A stretch of 23,342 bases of DNA from Podochytrium sp. JEL0797 (Eukaryota; Chytridiomycota; Chytridiomycetes; Chytridiales; Chytriomycetaceae). The position numbers and the translations under genes are program-made. The DNA lies in the NCBI GenBank assembly GCA_027596195.1, contig JADGJG010000343.1:1-23342 (forward strand), in the 5' to 3' direction. Below the pieces are notes generated by a model. That model saw nothing but the letters and a program-made list of their open reading frames with translations. It was not told the DNA's origin and ran no database searches. Shown here one piece after another: positions 11,701 to 19,739 of this stretch (position 1 is its first letter; each line of letters starts with the position of its first letter).

Positions 11701-13530
11701 GCCCTTCGGGGCTTTTGAGACGTAATAGCTCTCGGTCGTAAAGTAGCGGTATCGACGCTCGCGGCCCTGGAACTCCATGTCGCCCATCACCAAAGGATCG
11801 GCTCCGGGTGTGATGGGTTTCTGCAGACGTTTCATGATGCGTTCGAGGATCCGGACGGCAAGGTTGCTGAGCGAGCGACGAATGACAGCGGCGGTCGTGC
11901 CTTCGGCTCCCGAGAGGCGAATCACATTGTAGACTTGGTATTCGACGGGAAGGTCCACGGACAACAGGCCCTCGCCAATCACGAGTTTGTTTTCGGGCTC
12001 GTTTTTGATCTTTTCTTGGTATTCGGCAGACGAGTAGTAGGTGGCTTTGTCTTCGAATTTTTTGGACTTGTAACCCGTTTTGTAAAGTTTGAGGAGGCGC
12101 GCGCAGCGCTCGTATCGGGCGCCGCCGGCGGCGTTGGGGCGCGGGATTTGGGTTTCAAAAATGTCGACGAAGCCCTTGTCGGCCATCGAGTTGAGAACCT
12201 TGTTGAACATTTTGCGTTCGAGAGTCTCGATCCTGGGGCCAATCTGTTGCGAATGTCGTGTTAGCTAAGCGAAGGGTTTCCGCGCGTGACGAGCCGGCCC
12301 AGTCTCAAAAGAACCCCCCCTTCACACTGTCATTCTCAACACAAAAAAAAACTCACCAAAATCTCCATCAAATCCTGCACAACCATCACCCTATTCGCCG
12401 TCCCCGCCAACATGGCCGTAATCCGATACCGCACCAACTCAGCCTGAAACACGCCCATTCCAGCCGCCTTCGCATCCTTCTTCCCCTCCGCAATCTCAAA
12501 CTGCCGTTGCTCCATGATGGTCGCAATCTGCTCACGGATCGAATTCTCGTCGAGTTCGTCGGTTTCCTGGGAGAACGATTGCGAGACGGCTTGGGATTGG
12601 CGAAAGTTGATGTGGTGTGAGTTGAGGTGGGCGAAGCGTTTGTGGATGCAGAGGTTGGAGTGGGAGCCGCGGATCGTGACGGGGGCTTTGATGCTGTGTG
12701 TGTTGTGAGTGTGTGATGCATGGGGGTGTCGCGTGCATCTCGCAAGAATCACGAAAGAAAAAACACAAGGGGCTTACATCAATTTCAACGAAATCAAGAC
12801 CTTGATCTGATGAAACATGTTTCTTGGATCCATGTTGAGAATCTTTGACATTTCAAACTGCGTGATTCCCTGTGCGCGTTGACGCGCCACGAGGACGAGG
12901 GTTTTGATGTTGATTTCGCTAATGAAGTTGGTCTGTTGTGGGGGGAGGGTGGGATTGTGGAAGCGGGAATGAGTGAGATGGAGGGTTGTGGAGAGGGGAG
13001 TGGGGAGACGTACGGTTGAGATTCCGAGGGCATAGCGCCGTGCTTCCTCGGAGGCCACAATGTGCAGGTTTGGGAATTGGGTGTTGATTTCGTCTTGTGT
13101 TTTGAGGGCGAGGTCGTGCTTGGATATCTGCGGGTGGACAAGAAGCGATCAGGAGCGTATTCCCACAAGTGAAAGTGAAGGACGCATACCTCGTCCGCAC
13201 CAGCGCCAAACACAATGTCCAGCTGTGGATCCTTGAGGATAAACGACCACACGTAGTTGCGCAGGGACTGGTCGAGTTCTGCATCAACGTGAATCAGTAG
13301 GGCTTGGCTTAGACGGAGTGCTCACCGTTGCACGGCCTCGCCTCGTCGCCCGCAGCCAGACGCTCCACGTCCAGGGGGCCATCCGCCTGCCACTTTGTGG
13401 CGATCAGGGCCCAGAAGCGTTCGAGTTTGCATCCTAAAAGGAGTTAGAGCAATAAGCGAATTCGAAGCAACGAACCACCAGGTCCTTCGAGCGCAACTTC
13501 GTCCACACAGCCTGCGATAAAGTCGTCCAT
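5742..13530 (-). CDS. TFC3: TFIIIC B-block-binding (largest) subunit with a PHD finger
   Basis: This is the subunit of RNA polymerase III factor TFIIIC that binds the B box of tRNA genes (yeast Tfc3/tau138, human GTF3C1). I read 18 exons, all GT-AG and in phase with no frame break. They are 13530-13476, 13433-13326, 13278-13190, 13127-13014, 12932-12778, 12693-12357, 12243-11319, 11260-11112, 11028-9799, 9733-9499, 9431-7706, 7637-7340, 7265-7069, 7002-6806, 6745-6525, 6462-6130, 6057-5889 and 5824-5742. The product is about 2206 residues, close to human GTF3C1. Its start, MDD..VDEVALEG, matches the family N-terminus. The B-block domain is at about 123-173 (ARQRAQGITQFEMSKIL). More winged-helix sequence spans 287-460, an acidic stretch about 530-590 and a PHD finger 605-650. 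A disordered acidic, Gly/Met-rich, Pro/Ser linker with 16-residue repeats follows (660-1020), then a second winged helix (1022-1090). Helical C-terminal parts include WAQEGEALLMHVYAIV (about 1600). The PHD finger is not part of the known family layout. Confidence 0.93.
10194..10340 (-). repeat. Three 48-bp in-frame tandem repeats
   Basis: Three copies of a 48-bp unit within exon 9 of the TFIIIC gene encode GPLIVSNPMLHPATPR-type 16-residue repeats (first copy diverged, TPVIGSNPILHPATPR). Copies two and three differ by only a few bases, so the expansion is recent. They lie in the disordered Pro/Ser linker. Several further STPxx motifs flank them, which could be proline-directed phosphorylation sites (inference). 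Confidence 0.9.
11023..11230 (-). other. PHD zinc finger inside the TFIIIC subunit (exons 8-9)
   Basis: Residues about 605-650 read GCSVC, then LLCDCCDKGRHTYC, then DSIPEGDW joined across an 83-bp intron to FCSPEC. This is the full C4-H-C3 ligand pattern of a PHD finger, including the conserved Trp two residues before the seventh ligand. PHD fingers commonly read histone H3 tails. An acidic segment lies just before it and a basic segment (VKKSTPSSRKR) just after. The intron between W and F joins the two halves exactly, so the finger is not an accident of translation. Which histone mark it might read cannot be told by eye. Confidence 0.9.
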
Positions 13531-13632
13531 GTCGTTGTTTGTTGTTGGAGAAGGGGCAGAGTTCGGACAACGGTGGGGGGAGGCGAGTTCGAGCCCTGGT
13601 TGGTGTTTTTTTTCTTTTTCTTTTGACTCACC

Positions 13633-14208
13633 CTCGAGACGGGAGGCGTGACCACGAATTCCACACCAAAAGAGATTTATTCGCGCGTGCCAACTTCGAA
13701 TCGCCTGCATCATCTCTAACGCTCCGAAAGCGACAAACTTCTCGACCGCCTCCTTGCTCGCAGCGATATTCTCCACGGTGATCCCCACCCTCCTCTCCTC
13801 ACGAAGCTGCTGACTCCCATCCAGAATTTCAGAAATAGCATCTCCGTGTCCCCCGATTCAACCACCTCCGTCCACACCCCATTCGATTCCAAACAACGCG
13901 TGAACGCATGCTCCGCATTACAAAGCACCGCCGCTTCCGTCGGCTCCAAAAGACCACACAATCTCGGCGAGCGTGGGGTGTTTGGCGCAGATCTCGATCC
14001 CCAGCGCGCGTTTTCCGACGGCGTGGAGGATCGGGTCCGGGTCGAGGGATTTCCTAACTTCACCTCCATGCGTACGAGCCTGGGGTGGGTGAGGCGAGGA
14101 GGAGGTCATTTTGGTTAAGTTTGGAAGGGCAATCGAGGATGCAGGTGGAGCGAGCAAGCGCGTATAGCGGCTTTCTTCCCGCGCAAACGCTTTCGCGTGC
14201 TCCTTCAA
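13633..14208 (-). pseudogene. Coding-like, frame-broken sequence of unknown family
   Basis: Minus-strand sequence upstream of the TFIIIC gene has coding character but in three frames. Segments include CLKEHAKAFAREESRYTRLL, KRALGIEICAKHPTLAEIV (about 13960-14040), EPTEAAVLCNAEHAFTRCLE (about 13890-13950) and SKEAVEKFVAFGALEMMQAI (about 13700-13770). The frame changes fall at a short T run (about 13953) and a G5 run (about 13850); no plausible intron explains them. The helical, Leu/Ala-rich pattern resembles ARM/HEAT-type repeats, possibly like proteasome chaperone PSMD5/Hsm3, but that is only a guess. The last frame runs open into the TFIIIC start codon. It could be a decayed gene or a real gene with splice sites I cannot see. 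Confidence 0.35.
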
Positions 14209-14398
14209 ACATTGCTTTGATCAAGCAGATTCCCGTGGTGATTCGTTCGAGACACATACCGCAGACAGAGTGGGATGAGCATGTCTTCAGGCAGGTTTGT
14301 CGAACATTCGGCAACAGACGGATGGGAACACTTGCACGCACAGAATGGGGGACAAAGTGCCAGCAAGGACAATACATGGTTTCGAAAAAAACAAACAA
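14209..14398. promoter_or_regulatory. Putative divergent promoter region
   Basis: Short gap between the minus-strand coding-like region and the + strand HAUS4-like gene. It ends in an A/C-rich leader (14387-14398) just before the ATG. Fragmentary open frames exist on both strands, so part may still be coding (N-terminal exons of either gene). No clear core promoter element seen. Confidence 0.25.
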
Positions 14399-15051
14399 AT
14401 GTTTTCGTTCGCACACGCTGTCCCGAACACCAAGGACCAAAACGACGCGCCGGTCCTCGACACTTTGGCGCTCCGCGAAAAGCAGCAGCAGAACAAGGAC
14501 ATCCAGGCACAGCTGGCCACAGAGACGGAAGCGTACATCCAGGTGTGTGTTCTATCGATTCCCCTGCTTACTCGTCAGATGGATACCAACCCAACACACA
14601 CAATCCAGACCCTCCTCTCCCTCCTCGCACTCCTCGCTGAAATGCTCGAAGACGTGCGACACACGCACCACGCACAGCACCACGCTGTGTTTGTCGACTA
14701 CTTCTCCGCCGTTGTCAAAAACATCTACCGCAAACTAAAGTGTCTCGAACTCGACCTGCTGCACCAACTATATGAATCAGAGTTTGGAAAAACACTGCGC
14801 GACGAGATGTGAGTGTTTCGTGGTAATGTCCGAACTATTCCCTTCTGATTCACCTGCTTCGATTCCCTGCTTCCAGGTCCCGACTCATCGACATCCAAAA
14901 CGAAACGAACCACCAAATCGCTCTCCTCGATCAAAAACTCGCCGTGTACCAAGGCGCGGGTCCCGAATTTGACGACATTTTGAAGCTCTATCTGCGGATT
15001 TCGAAGGATGTCTCGAATCTCGAGATGGATCTTGTGAAGATGAATCGATGA
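14399..15051 (+). CDS. HAUS4-like augmin subunit (short form)
   Basis: Three exons, 14399-14542, 14609-14808 and 14877-15051, are phase-consistent with GT-AG introns of 66 and 68 bp and give 172 residues. Exon 1 is charged and coiled-coil-like (LREKQQQNKDIQAQL). The rest is helical: RKLKCLELDLLHQLY, then a helix rich in Gln/Leu, then KLAVYQGAGPEFDDILKLY. The last motif matches the conserved Y-x-GPEF segment near the C-terminus of HAUS augmin-like complex subunit 4, and the preceding spacing also fits. Augmin binds gamma-tubulin complexes to spindle microtubules for branching nucleation. HAUS4 is about 360 residues in animals, so the N-terminal half is absent or lies in upstream exons that I cannot place. 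An in-frame ATG at 14297 would add 34 residues. AATAAA follows at 15054-15059. The name is inferred from motif resemblance only. Confidence 0.55.
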
Positions 15052-15579
15052 GAAATAAACTGAATGCCTCTCATAGCGACGCGATGCGATGTGATGTGTC
15101 GAGCCACGGGTCTGTCGAACTCCATTGGGATTCATTACGAGGAGACCAACGAGGTCTCTCAATGGTTGCCAGAAGGAAATGGCGTGAATCTGATTGAAGA
15201 TTCTCATGCCTCCGCAATACGTGGAACGATTTCATAACATCCATGATATTTTATTTATTGGAACGAAAGAGGAATTGGGCGAAAGAAAGAGAGAGAGAGA
15301 GAGAGAGAAAAGGAGACAAAAACTGTGCACATCCATTATGGTGCAATCGGTAGTTACGAACCGACGCACAAAGTGAAGGACGGATCAATCGTTCTTCCTG
15401 CAACAACGCATTTACTGACTCTGCGGAGAGCTTCGAGTCAACAAATAAGAGATCACTACAGGGGGGGATGAATTTGGTGTGTGGGAGAGGGTGGAGAGTG
15501 TGCGAGGCCGAAACCGACGCATGGCAATCACACGCACACATGGTGAGACAGGGGAGGAAGAAAACGGGAGAGAAGGAGG
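15052..15579. other. Intergenic stretch with a GA microsatellite
   Basis: Begins with AATAAA (15054-15059) just past the HAUS4-like stop. A T/A-rich motif at 15246-15260 reads AATAAATAAA on the minus strand. A pure GA dinucleotide run spans about 15289-15308. Minus-strand ORFs here are low complexity (Ser/Leu from the GA run), and I see no supportable gene. Confidence 0.5.
15289..15308. repeat. (GA)n microsatellite
   Basis: About ten GA units in a purine-only stretch of roughly 35 bases. Confidence 0.85.
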
Positions 15580-16653
15580 ATGCAAGGCTTGGCTGAAGAA
15601 ATCACCCCATCTGAGGATGGCTTGTTCAAACAAGATGCTGTTGGGTGTTCAGCGGTGAGCTGTTTTTCGAATGGTTTTGAGGAAGTGAGAAAAAAGCAAA
15701 AAAAAATCAAACATTCGTTGCGCACAGCCTTCGGGCAATTATTGCGATGCATTGCACGGGGCCTTTCGAGTGGAGAGGGAGACTGCTGCGTTCAGGGAAG
15801 CCCGTCAGATATGCATTGGTTGATCTGTGTTTTTAGGAACCGCAACTCGACTTGAGCGTTGAGCTCCTTTCCCGATCGGCGCTCAGTTTCAACTTCAACT
15901 GCGAATTCCATCCGGCGCCACACCTACACGTCAGCATCCCTTCCTGATGGTCACCTACCACTCTCACATTCGAAACTGCGAGCAAGGAACTGCGTCCCTG
16001 AACCTGGGACCCTCTCAACTCTTGCATCCGTCTCTCTTCCTTCCAACTAAAATCGAACATATTCTCAGGCACCCCACGAACTCCACCGGTTATTTTGCTG
16101 AATTATTGTGCGTTTTTCCGGGCCCGCACACATCACTCTCGAATCGACACTCCCCTTCCCTCCCCCCCCCCCATTGTCATCGACTACGACGGCGTTATTC
16201 CATCCATGGTGCGTGTTGCCTCTTTCCACAGGAGGCGTCGAGTTAGTTTGGTGTCGTCGCGGACCGGAGGAACCGCTGCCATGCCGTGTCGTGCTCGGAT
16301 ATCTCCGACTGGATGCTGGGGCTGGTCAAGCCGTCAAGGACCCTCTTGCACTCCTAGTGGATGCCAAGCTGGACGAAGCAGCAGCGCGACACAGAGAGGA
16401 CCTTTGTGGTGTCGTCCTCGTGGCGTGCCGGATTCACGGACTGCTACAGACTAAACCTACTCTCTCTCGCACCAAAGCACCATTTTCACTTCCCGCTCCT
16501 CTTTTTCTGTTCCTTTCTCAAAAAACCCTAATAAAAAAAATTCAAAACCAACAAAATCATTTGTTCTTCCTGTTTCTTGTTCATTTCTCCCTTTGTGTAC
16601 TAATGCTGTCTCCTTTAACTGTTTTGTCAACGAAAACGCGAACAGCTTGCTAA
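15580..16653 (+). CDS. Putative split gene of unknown function
   Basis: Exon 1 (15580-15654) encodes MQGLAEEITPSEDGLFKQDA and ends at a good GTGAGC donor. A classic T-rich acceptor leads to 15837, whose frame gives LSVELLSRSALSFNFNCEFH with strongly C-ending codons. That frame stops at 15945, or a donor at 15930 removes the stop; a candidate acceptor follows a good branch/pyrimidine tract at about 16070. Another strong coding segment starts at 16232 (GYLRLDAGAGQAVKD, LLVDAKLDEAAARHREDLCG, VVLVACRIHGLL) and stays open to 16653. AATAAA lies at 16530-16535, so the true stop is probably earlier than 16653. The middle exons around the C11 tract are unresolved. No family recognised; the compact beta-rich exon 2 could belong to an RWD/UEV-like fold, a weak guess. 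Confidence 0.4.
16162..16172. repeat. Poly-C tract (C11)
   Basis: Eleven consecutive C following a pyrimidine-rich stretch inside the unresolved part of the 15.6-16.6 kb gene. It may be part of an intron. Confidence 0.85.
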
Positions 16654-17330
16654 ACTGATTTACATTGGTATCCGTGATTATGAATCGAAATTTATGAGTA
16701 AAAATCAAATTTTGTTCTGCAACACTGCATCGGTGCTCTGCGCATGATTTGCGCATGATTTGCGCTATTTAATTCCAATTTTTGACAGGTAACCAAGGTT
16801 TGGGTTCCAGCAGTCAAAGTGCAAAATTGTCATCCCTTGTCAACAGTGATTTTTGATTCGAAAACCACGCATTTCACCAGGGCAAACATGGCTGACTTTG
16901 TCGACTGACAATTCACAACTGACAATCTGGTCAGGGACGGACTGCCCCTTAGGTGAACCCAAATGCCGCCTGGGTACTTTTTTAGAAGGTACTCTTGGGA
17001 AATAATGTCTTCATAGTGAAGTTGCAAGATCGCCGGCTTTACAATTTTGATATTGATTTGGTACAGTGCACATGGCGGCCATTCGGCAGAAGATTATGGT
17101 GATGTGCCGTGTTTGTAATGAGGCAGAATTCAGAGGATCGAATGGCAACATGGAGAGCCTTTGTATCTTGCTGCCAGTGGAACCCACTTTATCGAACAAG
17201 TAAGAACGCTTTGCAAGCTCCGTGGTTTTTTAACACCAGGTCAGAGAGGTCAATGTACCTGGTGTCCTTCCCAGAGCCATCGCCCTGTGCCAAAAGTACA
17301 GACGGTCCACTGCAGTGCACCAGTCTTCTG
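16654..17330. other. AT-richer stretch at the start of a transposon-rich region
   Basis: From here the sequence becomes AT-richer and loses the C-ending codon pattern seen to the left. An 11-bp unit (GCGCATGATTT) is repeated in tandem around 16740-16762. Short open frames on both strands have frequent stops and no recognisable domain. Part of it may be the eroded 5' portion of the hAT element that follows. Confidence 0.35.
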
Positions 17331-17339
17331 CTACCATCA

Positions 17340-17757
17340 TGACAAGAGAAAACAACCAGAACATCTTTGACAATACGGTTTTGGTGGTTATCAATGAGCT
17401 CAAGTTCCGTTTTCCCGACAAGTCTAAGTACTGAGCTCGTTGTGGTTTTTAGATAAATAAAAAAGGGATTTGTTGGAAGCAGGAGCCAATAATCTTGTAA
17501 CCATCACAAGGGTGGTCGAATGCGGTGAATTGAAGACATTGCAAGACCTTTCCATCTTGTTTAACGCTGAAGGTCTTCGGAGGTTGTTTCCAAGACAGGA
17601 AGTATTATTTTGACACTCCCTGTCTCGACTCTATCAGTTGAACGTTTTTCGGCAATGAAAATCATCAAGAGCAGGCTGAGAACCAAGTTGGGAATGAATA
17701 CTTGTCGGATTTGTTGGTGAGGAGTGTGGTGGGCGAATTGGTTGCTCCCCCATGATG
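17340..17757 (+). pseudogene. Decayed hAT-family transposase, C-terminal part
   Basis: An upstream piece reads NIFDNTVLVVINELKFRFPD (about 17355-17425), like the segment before the hAT dimerisation domain. After about 200 degraded bases, 17613-17757 reads STLSVERFSAMKIIKSRLR and, after a frame change near 17697, YLSDLLVRSVVGEL. This is the hAT C-terminal dimerisation motif (serine/glutamate-R-x-FS-A-M-x-x-IK-S-R-LR, then L-x-DLL). Stops and at least one frameshift show it is inactive. The N-terminal zinc finger and catalytic core are not recognisable in this window. Confidence 0.75.
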
Positions 17758-17877
17758 AATAATTTATTGCGTATTATTGCGTGTTGTGTAAGGGAAAAGA
17801 AAAGGTGGAGAGTAAAAATCAAGAGCACATTTGCTGTCAGAAGATAGGCTCCAATTTGTTGTTTGAACTCGTTTTGA

Positions 17878-18228
17878 CTGCAAAAATGTCGAAGACGCCT
17901 TCTCTTCAACCAATTAGAAATCGAAAAAACGACATTGACAGCGCCCCCAGAACGATCTTCTCCACCGATTATCCTGAAACTTTGCGCATGCATGGGTATG
18001 GATAAATCATTGTGAAATTCAAAAGCGCACCATGATTTCAACTTAGGTGGTTTCGTTATCGTGATTTTAATTCGATAACGCAACAACCTAAGTTGGGATC
18101 ACAGTGTCCTTTTGGATTTGCGAACGATTTTTTTATATCCATGCATGTGCGAAGTTTGAGGAAGATCAGTGGACGTTCTGGGGGCATTGTCGTCATTTTT
18201 TCGATTTTCTAATTCGACATTTTTGCAG
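17878..18228. repeat. Long imperfect palindrome (two ~150-nt arms)
   Basis: The two arms align with indels: CTGCAAAAATGTCGAA at 17878-17893 faces its complement at 18213-18228. GCCCCCAGAACG on the left pairs with its counterpart on the right, and GCATGCATGG lies near the middle of both arms. The inner stems are 18033-18061 and 18073-18101 (29 nt, five mismatches), separated by an 11-nt loop. Transcribed, it would form a long hairpin RNA. Confidence 0.8.
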
Positions 18229-18267
18229 GGGGGTGGTGATTCGAGGCACAAATGTGACGTTATTCCA

Positions 18268-18520
18268 TAACTTTTCACCAACACATGCCACCGGAGATCA
18301 GAATAGTGCAAAATAATAGGAAAAGAATTGGCAAGAGATTCAAGCTCGACTTTTCTCAACTTGTGTCCGAGGAAGGGATTTGGTGAGTTCCACAGCTCCT
18401 TCACATCCTCTAATAACTTTTCACCAAAACGCGTCTCTGCAGATCTGAATACCTCAAAATAAAAGAGAGTTTGACAATAGATTCATTCCCAATTCAAGCT
18501 GAAAGACGAGCCATTTTAAT
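18268..18520 (+). repeat. Diverged direct repeat, offset about 146 bp
   Basis: AACTTTTCACCA at 18269-18280 recurs at 18415-18426. The following ~90 bases also align with indels (GATCAGAATAGTGCAAAATAA versus GATCTGAATACCTCAAAATAA, and ATTCAAGCT). The copies are old, judging by divergence. They lie inside the candidate foldback element. Confidence 0.6.
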
Positions 18521-18709
18521 GAGACTCAATTTGCCCGAACTTACGATCTTCTCTGATATCGAACCAAAATTGAATGGCTCCATTGAAACATGGGCGGAAG
18601 CACGCATTATATGCAGCGGCTGCATCAGTGAATGTGAGAGGAGATCGCGTAAACAGTTAAGTTTCCATTCTTTTCATGGCACCAATCAGACCATACGTCC
18701 AACCAACCT

Positions 18710-18815
18710 CCCCCCCCCCCCCCCCCCCCCACCATAACCTCAAGGTCCAAACGTTGTTGGGGAGGGGCTGGGGGGGGAGGGGGGACAGGAAGGGCAGGGG
18801 GGGCAGGGGGGGGGA
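18710..18815. repeat. C21 tract followed by a G-rich tract
   Basis: C21 (18710-18730) is followed after about 27 bases by a G-rich segment (18758-18815) with several runs of four or more G. The + strand could form a G-quadruplex, or the C and G tracts could pair as a stem. A further C13 run lies at 19013-19025. Confidence 0.8.
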
Positions 18816-19138
18816 TCTGGAGGATATGGTGTATGAAGAGGAATAAAATACATTCTCTTCTTATTGCTTTAAAATGAATTTCGGGTTTTGCTTTTTTTTC
18901 GATTGGTTTCCAATTTTTTTCCAGTATCGCCACCCCCTTGACATTTTTGCAGTCAAAAAGAATTCAGAAATTTGAGCCTAGTCGGAAGCCATCAAAACCT
19001 TGTTTGCCCCCTCCCCCCCCCCCCCTTCACAACCTTCCACTCGCCAATGGTTCTGCCATCCAACATTTTGTACTATTTTGTCGACCAAAATACCGGTGTC
19101 AACCCCATATAGTGCACTTTCAAACTCCTGAATGGCAT

Positions 19139-19735
19139 GACCAAGAATGATTGTCATGGATTGGTTTACTGTACCTCCATGCTGAACTGTTGAAGACGTT
19201 TCTGATATGCCTCATACTACTCTCATACTACGACGCCCAAATGGAACGAAAAGAACTGCAATCCCAGTTGCAGACTTTTAAGTCGGGGGAAACCCAAATC
19301 ATGCTCGCAACAGTCGCATTTGGAGGGAGCAGAACGTCTTCGATTTGCAATTCTCAATCCACCACGATTTTCTTAGGTCTATCACGGATTTCGAGTAGCA
19401 CAGTGGCCGTATTGTGAGGGAAAAACTACCTGGGAATGCGTTCACGCAGAACTACGAGGCCAAAGGATCAAATTTAAAATGAGAATGTTCTCTGTCTGCC
19501 TAAGGATTATGATGAGGGGGCAAATTTGGAGCAGTGCAATTGGATTCCAGAAAGGAGGGAGTTGGTAGCCGCGAAGTGGTCTTATGAATATACAGACTAC
19601 GTTGAATCACAGTGCATTATCCACAGCATGAGCATGCATTTCGGGGTTTCCATAGAGAGGTGTGGGACGCAGTGCAGCAAAAATCGCAACCTGATCAAGA
19701 AAAATCAACAACTCAGATTCCGCATGCTCTCCTGA
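19139..19735 (+). pseudogene. Decayed RecQ-family DNA helicase fragment
   Basis: The pieces read in order across frames as the second RecA domain and zinc region of a RecQ helicase. DCHGLVYCTSMLNC is interrupted by a TGA, followed by SYYDAQMERKELQSQLQTFK and GETQIMLATVAFG (motifs IV-V). After a frame change, NVFDLQFSIHHDFLRSITDF is followed by a TAG, then HSGRIVRE (motif VI, cf. QE-GRAGRD). The 3' part (19520-19735) reads as the RecQ zinc-binding subdomain with CIIHSMSMHFG then RCGTQCSKN. Stops and a frameshift make it non-functional, and motif I-III sequence is not seen upstream. RecQ-like genes are often amplified in fungal subtelomeres and repeats (telomere-linked helicases); whether this copy is of that kind is inference. 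Confidence 0.75.
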
Positions 19736-19739
19736 GTGC

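Larger units (their letters stand above)
17872..18958. mobile_element. Candidate foldback/MITE-like element with 19-bp terminal inverted repeats
   Basis: The ends carry a perfect 19-bp inverted repeat: TTTTGACTGCAAAAATGTC at 17872-17890 and its complement at 18940-18958. A third, internal inverted copy of the last 13-16 bases lies at 18213-18228. The left part (17878-18228) folds into a long imperfect hairpin, and the right part holds a diverged direct repeat and a C-run/G-run pair. No transposase is encoded inside, as expected of a non-autonomous element. It lies just after a hAT remnant, but I could not identify clear target-site duplications, so the superfamily is unknown. Confidence 0.6.

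Noticed and set aside
15833..16072. Minus-strand open frame opposite the 15.8 kb exon
   Set aside because: The + strand shows C-ending codon bias and a good acceptor at 15836, so the minus frame is taken as a shadow.
16830..17027. Minus-strand 65-residue open frame near the hAT remnant
   Set aside because: No domain, no flanking signals; within decayed repeat sequence.
17878..18228. Possible CRISPR or prokaryotic attachment structure from the palindrome
   Set aside because: Spliceosomal introns and a Pol III tRNA gene show that this is eukaryotic nuclear DNA, and there are no regularly spaced repeats.
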